Source of the DNA: Echinostoma caproni
Taxonomy: Eukaryota > Platyhelminthes > Trematoda > Plagiorchiida > Echinostomatidae
Direction: 5' to 3'
Assembly (NCBI GenBank): GCA_900618425.1
Contig: UZAN01043724.1
Coordinates: 12,626 to 37,682, forward strand
Length of the DNA: 25,057 bases
Shown piece by piece: positions 18,611-25,057 of the stretch. The notes beneath the pieces were generated by a model. It was given only the letters and a program-made list of their open reading frames with translations. It was not told where the DNA came from and ran no database searches. Position numbers and translations under genes: made by a program. Positions within the stretch are counted from its first letter, which is position 1. Every line of letters begins with the position of its first letter.

Positions 18611-18766
18611 TGACGAAACAGACGAAAAACACCATGTGCATCTGATGCACCTCATTTGGAAGGAATTTTCGTATAACTCAGTATGCAGTATGCAAACTGA
18701 AAGAGGACCTCCTTCTGTCACAGGGATAAGCATGACTGTATTCAAATTTGAGTTTTGTCCTCTAGT

Positions 18767-18795
18767 TTATTATTATTATTAGTAGTAGTAGTAGT
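18767..18795. repeat. Compound (TTA)n(AGT)n microsatellite
   Basis: About 14 bases of TTA repeat run directly into about 15 bases of AGT repeat. Confidence 0.9.
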
Positions 18796-19280
18796 GTTGG
18801 TTGCAAATTAAGAAACACACTCACAAGTTTCTCTCAAAGCACCTGGAAAAAAATCCATCAAAAATGAAAATTAGGCGGGGTGATATGAACTCAGACATGA
18901 AATCAGACGAAGCATTTTTTTAATAATTGAATGTGCACGTGACCTGTCGCAATGGCCAAAATGGCACAAGTACTAGGCGCCCCATTTATCGCGCACATGT
19001 TCGCGTTTGAGGCACGGCGAAAGTACAATCTATTGATTTGAACTAACTACATTTGGGACTTCACCTTCACGGACATTCCTCAGTTCATCGATTCAACGAT
19101 GGACTCAGAAGCACTAGAATCGAGTTTCACTCTTATTAGAGCTCATTAGTAGTGCTTTCGACTGGAGTCAACAGATTGCCATCTGTATCCCCCTTCGTTG
19201 CTTCCGGGCTAAAGGAATTGACTGAATGTCACTGAAGACAACTCCTGAACAAACGTGAAATGGTTATTTGGTTCAACTAT
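18796..19280. other. Non-coding stretch
   Basis: Nothing supported beyond short A/T tracts. Confidence 0.5.
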
Positions 19281-19360
19281 GGCTTGAGCTGCTTGGGACA
19301 GTGGTAACGCACACGCCTTCCATGCGATGAGTCCGGAATTCAAATCCCGTACGGGACGGT
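19281..19360 (+). mobile_element. tRNA-Gly-like SINE head (family 3)
   Basis: It has an A box TGGGACAGTGG at 19294-19304 followed by taacgc, and a B box ATTCAAATCC at 19338-19347. An anticodon-arm-like block between them (cacgccttccatgcg) resembles the anticodon arm of eukaryotic tRNA-Gly(UCC), where CTTCCA carries the anticodon. The T stem is mismatched (CGGAA opposite CCCG) and the acceptor stem does not pair, so it is not a functional tRNA. It is probably a SINE head or a tRNA pseudogene. Only one copy is present in the window, so the SINE assignment and the downstream boundary are inferred. Confidence 0.5.
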
Positions 19361-19625
19361 GGATATGCACCATTAATGAGTTCCAAGAACAGCGAAATCC
19401 GAGTCCAGTTCTTCCGAGTGTATGGTTGACTGAATGAACGTGAAGGTGACGTCCCAAGGATAGTCAGTTCAAATGAATAAATATTAATTATCCCACACCA
19501 CTAATCACAAGTAACTGTGAGTTAAATGCGGAAGTACAATTCAATGACCATCAACGCAATCGCTCACTCTCCTTAACCAAGTATCCGAGACAGACCGATA
19601 AGTACGGCTTTTAAATATTTTGTAT
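19361..19625. other. SINE body or flanking sequence
   Basis: It may include the body of the family-3 SINE, but with one copy the end cannot be set. No gene is seen. Confidence 0.35.
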
Positions 19626-20083
19626 TTAATTCATCGTTGACGATACAGAATTTATGTCCAGTATTAATCGGGTTGCATTCACTGTCTCGTTCAGCTGACG
19701 TACGGTCAATTTTCTGGGGCGAAGGAACTGGTCAAACAGACTGCACTGCATGGCAGTGAGAAAGTTTAGCGATGCGGATAAGGGATTCCAACGCAGATTT
19801 CTTTTGTAGGGCGATGCGATATACACGTACGGCACTTTGATACCGTATTCCCATACGGTCAATCCTTTAGAAATGAATGCTTCAAATGTTTCATAGCATG
19901 GAGTTTGCTTACGTTCAAAGTACCCGATTGCACAAATATTTTCCGGTTGATCGACACTGATCCCACATAGGCTGTCACATTATGACGACTACAAACAATT
20001 CCATACTCATCTTCAAATATCCATTCATAACATTTGAAGAAACTGATAAATGGTATCACTGATCCCGTTTTGACCTCTCGGTC
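19626..20083 (-). pseudogene. Unidentified cysteine-containing coding-like sequence, frame-broken
   Basis: On the minus strand, a frame running down from 20083 gives VIPFISFFKCYEWIFEDEYG and IVCSRHN. The next protein-like stretch is in a different frame, starting just after a TAA around 19990: CDSLCGISVDQPENICAIGY, then TPCYETFEAFISKGLTVWEY, then YVYIASPYKRNLRW, continuing open to a stop near 19626. The two parts join smoothly in composition, which suggests one coding region with a single frameshift rather than two exons; no plausible intron fits between them. A donor-like GTACGT lies near 19706-19711. I do not recognise the family. The spaced cysteines and aromatic content would suit an extracellular domain. 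A stop codon separates it from a further open stretch at 20084-20296. Confidence 0.3.
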
Positions 20084-20430
20084 TCAAAAATAACAATACT
20101 TGTGCTGAGGGTTATTTTTAAATCTCAGGGCAAGCGTGAACTTGGCCTGAGGACGACAATTCGAATTTCGCAGTCGCTCTAACGGCTCCCTCGTAACCCA
20201 GATTCCGGACAAAGTCGCATAGACTGTGATAAAACAACATGTTTCTGCCTTTTTTGAAACGACTTGTTGGTTAAACCTACCAATAAAGGCTGGCACTGAT
20301 TACAACTGTCTTTCGAAACCCCCGGATCATCAAGGTACGCATGGTGGGGCCAGGTTCGGTGATTGTAAAGCTCTCCCATAAAACAGTGCTGACAATGTAT
20401 TCTCAATGATATATTTTTTATTCACTTCAG

Positions 20431-20581
20431 TGGAATCGTCGATTGTTAATGAAAAATACTGAAAATGGATTGCCCTGATGCAGCTGCTCTGCTCCCGGAG
20501 GTGACCGATGTGGAGAATCGGAGCGTACGCACGCGCCAGAAATATGATATTGAAGCACCGAAGATCAATAATGGATTAAGA
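20431..20581 (+). CDS. Candidate 5' coding exon of an unidentified gene
   Basis: A strong 3' splice acceptor (ttttttattcacttcag) ends at 20430. After 34 bases an ATG occurs at 20465 in good context (A at -3, G at +4), with an in-frame stop just upstream at 20450. The frame then encodes 39 residues beginning MDCPDAAALLPEVTDVENRS and ending APKINNGLR, followed by a GTAAGA donor at 20582. The arrangement fits either a second exon carrying the start codon or a spliced-leader trans-splicing acceptor, a common mode of mRNA 5'-end formation in flatworms. The peptide is hydrophilic and matches no family I can name. Read through, the frame stops 13 codons later. The following exon was not located. Confidence 0.35.
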
Positions 20582-22011
20582 GTAAGAGTGTTTTTAACTG
20601 TCTTTCTTGCCTGCCTTACTTAGTGAACTACAATTTCAAAAATTATTTCTTCTCGAGAAGTTTGTTTTTCTGAGTTCAAGGCAAATTGTTCGGTTTCTAT
20701 TCTATTTTTGGTAAATGTTTACCAATAAATTACTGTGTTATAATTAAATGATACATATCTGTACATGCTGGCTGTATGCGTGTGATATAATTGAATTCCA
20801 AATTATTGATTATGTTATCATCAGATTAATATTGTGCAATCTGTTTCCTGGTTTCGTTCTGTTTTTCTTCGGTCCTGCTGCGATAAGTAATTTCTAAGGA
20901 TAGCCAGGCTATGAGCAAACGGGTTCTATCCTCAATCGCAGTGCATCAGTGCTCAATGACATACTATATGCCTTGAACCATGAGAAGGAAAGCGGGAACT
21001 AAAAATCAAAGCGAATGCGTTTATGAAACAAAGTATGACCAAATGGGCAAAATTAGACCACATTATTTTACCCAAGTTTGTTAGGATGCTTCCGAATCAA
21101 GGTATGTTTTAGGACGAAAAGACTGGTGTCCATGCACCGTAAGTGGGACGTACACAATTTGTGCATTACAAGCGATGATGGATCAAATTTTGTTTTTAAA
21201 TAGCTTCTTCGAGGCGCAGTTATTTACTGTGCGAGCGATTAAAGGTGTGTTGGCTAGGTTTATTTTTCGTCTGCACATCTTCTTAAGGAAGTGTTAAAGA
21301 GCCAATCAACGGGCTATCATAGCACACAGAACGGGGATCGATAGTGGAGGATATTTCAAAGACGTTGTTGTGTAGTTAAAAAATCCCTGGGATTGTAAAA
21401 TAGGCCGCATGAAATGAGTTCTTATATGGTGTGAAGGTAATAGGAATGGAGGGATACATTCGCGCATGAAAATCTGGTCCCATAATGGGATGTTACTACG
21501 GCACCGTACAAGAACCAGTTGTACTGATGTGCTGTATTCGATTCACTGGTTCATGCGATCTGACTTTGATCGAGCATTTTGACAGAAATATTTCACCGGA
21601 ATACCAAGTTCACAGCCTGTTTGCGGTCAGCATAGACAGAGACAAACATGCCGAATGCGTTCCACATCTTCAGTAGTATCTCACATATCACCAGAAATTA
21701 TTTCACTCCAGGAAAGAGAACACTTCGTTGTAAATAGGATCTCAGATACCGAATAGAAAGATTTCTCACAAATGATTCCAACTCGAATCAGTCACCGACG
21801 GTCATCTATCACAGTCCATGTCAGTCGAGAAATTTCGGTGCACACAGAGTTAAAGACATGCTGTTGAGACAGTAATAAGGAACCTAACAAGTAATTCTGT
21901 CAAGATCAGTTCGACACCAATCTTAGTCACTTATTTTTAACTGGAATTCACACGTGACCCGGTGAACATAGTCCTACTAGTCAGTGAATATGTATAGCAA
22001 GGTGAACAGTA
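20582..22011. other. Probable intron or intergenic sequence
   Basis: It starts with the donor-like GTAAGA of the candidate exon. A 63-codon plus-strand frame at 21485-21676 has no supporting splice acceptor. No repeat copy was recognised. Confidence 0.4.
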
Positions 22012-22431
22012 ATGCATGCGTCACACAGTTTGTTTCAACGAACTGCCACAGACCCTTATTCAGAAGTCAGTGCGGTAAACGTCCAAAAGATGCCGTATCT
22101 AAAACATTGCATTTTAAACACCTTCTTTTTACCTTGCCTTGTCCGGCGGAGGGGGGGATGTGGCAGAGACAGTTTTCAAGCTCAGTTTGTCTCCGGCACA
22201 CGCCATAAATGTCCCGCAACCCTTATCACACACATTCTGCTCATCCTGTGTGATCAACCCGACCTTAGCAAGCAAAAGGGTAAGCAGTGCGAGCAGTCTA
22301 AACTAAACGTCTTGCATTTGATCAAGCCATCTCACAACATTGTCCAACAACTCGTTCAAAATATCTGTGAAGCTTCAATCCAATCGGATGCTTTGAATCT
22401 CATACCTGTGGTACTACAAAATGAAGCATAA
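22012..22431 (+). CDS. Possible exon/ORF, unidentified
   Basis: A 139-codon open frame begins with ATG in the context acagtaATG. Its second half has protein-like composition (CPATLITHILLILCDQPDLS, then LNVLHLIKPSHNIVQQLVQN). A good donor (AAAAGG then GTAAGC at 22280) and an acceptor-like site (tggcagagacag, near 22170) could bound a shorter exon of about 110 bp in the same frame. It lies on the same strand as, and about 1.4 kb downstream of, the candidate exon at 20431-20581, but nothing shows they belong together. Chance is a real possibility. Confidence 0.2.
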   Translation: MHASHSLFQRTATDPYSEVSAVNVQKMPYLKHCILNTFFLPCLVRRRGGCGRDSFQAQFVSGTRHKCPATLITHILLILCDQPDLSKQKGKQCEQSKLNVLHLIKPSHNIVQQLVQNICEASIQSDALNLIPVVLQNEA

Positions 22432-22815
22432 GAAATTTCTGATCGTATTTTCATCACAATTCATTTGTTCTCTGCTCATATTTCTATCGGGAACTCTGCC
22501 AGACTAGCACTCCTCGTGTTTTAGTCACTTGGTTTATTCACAATTCTCTACTTGCTATCACATTCAATACACTCAAATGTTCCACTCAACTTACACAGCT
22601 TTCCGAAAAAATGTTATGAATTTGCAATGCGTAGCTGATTGACTCTTCTGTCTATTACTTGGGTAACCGGAAATCCATTTGCCCTGGCTTTTCGGACCCG
22701 TACTGTGGTGCACACACCGTGATACCTGCTTTCCGAGAATCACCAGTCTTTTTGCTCATGTCTCTGTCGTAATCCGATTAGTATATGGACAATATGCATT
22801 GTATATTATTCTTCG
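22432..22815. other. Non-coding stretch
   Basis: Nothing supported is seen. Confidence 0.5.
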
Positions 22816-22917
22816 CTGGTGATGGTGACCGAGTGGTAAAGTCATTGTATGATCACCCCGAACGAGGTGTTTTCGGATCTCCCCACCACCACCACCACCA
22901 CCACCACCACCACCACT
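22816..22917 (+). mobile_element. tRNA-derived SINE (family 2), copy 2, with expanded tail
   Basis: It has an A box TGACCGAGTGG at 22826-22836, then taaagtcat and a shared gatcacccc. The B-box region is degenerate (gttttcggatct). It aligns with the complement of 878-957. Both copies end in CACCACC-type sequence; here that end runs into a perfect (CCA)n array. Confidence 0.65.
22883..22916. repeat. (CCA)n trinucleotide microsatellite
   Basis: About eleven perfect CCA units, starting exactly at the 3' end of the family-2 SINE. Confidence 0.95.
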
Positions 22918-23684
22918 TGACTCTTTTCTATTCTCTGTGTTGTATGTCAGCTTTTTGTTTGACCGCTTATTTCTTCGCAAAAAAAACGTTTCCCTATATG
23001 TGTGCAACGGGAAGAAGTAAAAAGGAACGATAAACGTTTTCCCTCCATTGTAACCAAGGTTATTGGGAGGTCAGTAAATTCTCAAATAGACTTGGAACAG
23101 CACATTGTGATTGAATGTGTACGAACGTTTGTGGGTTTGGTGGACACAGGACCGATTGGCACATTGTTCTCCACGTCTGAGTGTTGGCAGTCACACGAAC
23201 CGAGGCTGAACCTTAAGCATGTTAAAAGAGATTGATTGACTTGAAACCAAAGAGTCGGAACGGCCTGATCGAGTTTTAGCCGCACGTGAAGGAGGAGTAC
23301 GACATAATGCATGTGATTAGTGTATACAGTGAAAATAAAGGCTTATCTTTCAAAATTATTGAAATGAATAGAACTGCAGGGGTAGTGTGTATTCATTTTG
23401 AAAATGTTCTTAAAAATAAAGTATCACATTCTGATCAGACGGGTGGCAATCGAAAAGCTCACCTTTTGTTTTTCCAGCTAAAATGAAGCAGATAATGAGC
23501 AATTATATAGACAACGAATCATAGTTTATCATAGAAAGAGTTGACAGCTAGCCAAATGTGCCTCAAAATTCAACTGATTTGGACATTCAGGTACATCAGG
23601 TACAATCCGAGAAGACATTTCCATAAAAATGCAGCACTAGGAAATGTTGACCAATGGAACCAGAAAATTCACTTAAAAGGAAGA
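22918..23684. other. Non-coding stretch
   Basis: A 77-codon plus-strand frame (23002-23235) and overlapping minus-strand frames are present without splice support or domain resemblance. Nothing else is seen. Confidence 0.45.
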
Positions 23685-23752
23685 TAGACAGACAAGCCTC
23701 CAGCCAGTCAGTCAGGCAGACAGACAAACAGACAAATAGATGGGTAGATAGG

Positions 23753-23800
<48 letters not shown>

Positions 23801-23822
23801 CAAACAAACAGACAGACAGACG
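23685..23822. repeat. Compound tetranucleotide microsatellite, GATA-rich
   Basis: It has three parts. CAGT/CAGA-type repeats run to about 23735. A (GATA)n core spans roughly 23745-23800. It then switches to (CAAA)n and (CAGA)n to about 23821. The minus-strand open frame across it (runs of Ser-Ile-Tyr-Leu) is a by-product of the repeat. Confidence 0.95.
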
Positions 23823-25057
23823 AGCTCTTTGAACTATACAAACAAACAACTCATAGTTTAATCAATTTTGGTATTGAGCAATCAAAGTTTCTATTATGTC
23901 GTACACGTATTATGTAATCAACGGACCACATAAGCACACACAATCAGCGTTTCCACTTAGCCAATCAAAGTCTGTTGAATGTGAAGGGAAACAAGAAGTT
24001 CAGTTTGATCAATAAAATGTACCAATCAATGAGCTAGTCCCCGTGAGGAACTGATTCCTGTCCTCAGTCATCTACCGAGCGCGAGCTCCATTCGGTCTGC
24101 TTTTGCCGAATATACGAGCACATAGGAAGTCATTGCGAAATGGCGCATTGGCCCGATCTAACTGGGGAATTTGTATGACAAAGATAGTTACCCAAGTCCT
24201 TTCACCACTCCACCTCGACCCAGCTTCTGTTTTAGTTAACTTGTGCAGATGGATTTGAATTCAATACAAACAGACCAGAATTGAGATCAGATCACAGTGA
24301 AACTCAAGAGGAATCGTGAACTGCACGTGAAACATTAAAAACAAGTTATAGGAAATGAACCGTGCCGTTTTCGGAGCCCTGAGACACCTTTCTAGCCCCA
24401 GAGGATACTCAGCTAGCCGGAAACACCTTACCACAATAGCCGAAAAAGACTCATTGTCATGAACTGTTATTTGTTGTTTGTGAAACTATTTAATGGTTCC
24501 ATGAGGTCTGAGAGTAAAGTGAAAAAGTCAAAGAGAGATGTGATAAGTTACTGCACGGTGAATCAAACGAGCAAACAAACGGACAGTGTTTGAACCAGTA
24601 TCGAGACATCTAACTTATCGTAACAGACAGTAAACAACCGGTATCCTCCCGCTGTCTAGGGAGCCGAGGCAGGTTCGAGTGTTGATTCAGATGGCTATCT
24701 CCGGTTGTTGATCTCCCTCATCTGATCAATCTTAGCCTCAAATCTTTGCCAATACCTTGAGGCTTCAGGGAGTAGCAAAGTAGAACTTCCCACTTATTAC
24801 AGTTGGTCTCATTCGATCGATCATGATCGGCATGAAAACATTCACATCTTGAACCATGAAGATATAAAAAATTCACTGCCTCTAAAGTTGTTCCCACCAC
24901 GTGAGAATCAAAATGCAAGCTGTGATCATCGCTTATCTTATTATCTGATAATGAAGAAGTCGTCAATGATCTTGCACTGGAAATCATCAATCGGTGATAA
25001 TGCGTATTTTGTCTATAGATCTGACCGACAGTCACTTTCCCGGTCATTCGTCCACTT
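23823..25057. other. Non-coding stretch to the window end
   Basis: No supported gene. A 109-codon minus-strand frame at 24718-25047 reaches nearly to the window edge and has an acceptable protein-like composition, but no recognisable domain or splice signals. Confidence 0.4.

Noticed and set aside
22756..23033. Open frames encoding poly-His or poly-Gly across 22880-22917
   Set aside because: They are translations of the CCA microsatellite at the SINE tail.
24650..24690. B-box-like ggttcgagt
   Set aside because: There is no matching A box at the right distance and no similarity to the other SINE copies.
1..25057. Search for a CRISPR array, bacterial operon, phage or defence cluster
   Set aside because: No regularly spaced repeats, no ribosome-binding-site-led gene strings and no bacterial-type proteins are present. 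The content is consistent with eukaryotic repeat-rich DNA.

Overview
The window looks like gene-poor intergenic or intronic DNA from a draft metazoan nuclear genome, most likely a flatworm and probably a digenean trematode. The evidence is a moderate base composition, very low coding density and no operon-like gene packing. Repeats are abundant: a CR1/Jockey-like LINE with a TTTGAC-type 3' repeat tail, Penelope-like element (PLE) pieces with a GIY-YIG endonuclease, three tRNA-derived SINE families and many microsatellites. Candidate exons are short and flanked by GT/AG signals. Genus or species cannot be named from this sequence alone. I see no complete protein-coding gene, no functional tRNA or rRNA gene, no CRISPR array and no bacterial sequence.

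Layout. Positions 1-1690 hold an ATT microsatellite, one copy of a dispersed ~210-bp repeat (415-628) and a minus-strand SINE (878-957). Positions 1690-3005 hold two PLE fragments in inverted orientation. In each, a GIY-YIG endonuclease relic faces the other copy across a ~250-bp spacer, and a hammerhead-ribozyme-like motif lies on the outer side on the opposite strand. A third copy of that motif is at 5748-5862. Positions 3.0-9.1 kb are mostly featureless single-copy-looking DNA. The second copy of the ~210-bp repeat is at 9092-9316. On the minus strand at 10990-11273 there is a degraded exon that resembles a macroglobulin domain of the alpha-2-macroglobulin / thioester-protein / complement C3 superfamily. 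A small exon-like segment lies just downstream of it (10832-10903).

Positions 11.7-18.6 kb carry four copies of one tRNA-derived SINE family (11682-11827 +, 14539-14680 +, 18186-18306 -, 18483-18610 +). Between the first two sits a 5'-truncated CR1-like LINE (12484-14160, minus), which is interrupted by a 553-base N gap and by a 200-bp exact duplication that is almost certainly an assembly artefact. Positions 19.3-20.6 kb hold a tRNA-Gly-like SINE, an unidentified frame-broken coding-like stretch on the minus strand (19626-20083) and a candidate 5' exon on the plus strand (20431-20581). The remainder holds another possible exon/ORF (22012-22431), a SINE whose tail has become a CCA microsatellite (22816-22917) and a compound GATA microsatellite (about 23685-23822).

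No genes can be shown to work together. What is seen is a layered record of retroelement insertion plus a few decayed or isolated exons. The best second-look items are the inverted PLE pair with the three hammerhead-like motifs and the hidden macroglobulin-like exon. I do not see convincing evidence of a new multi-gene system.
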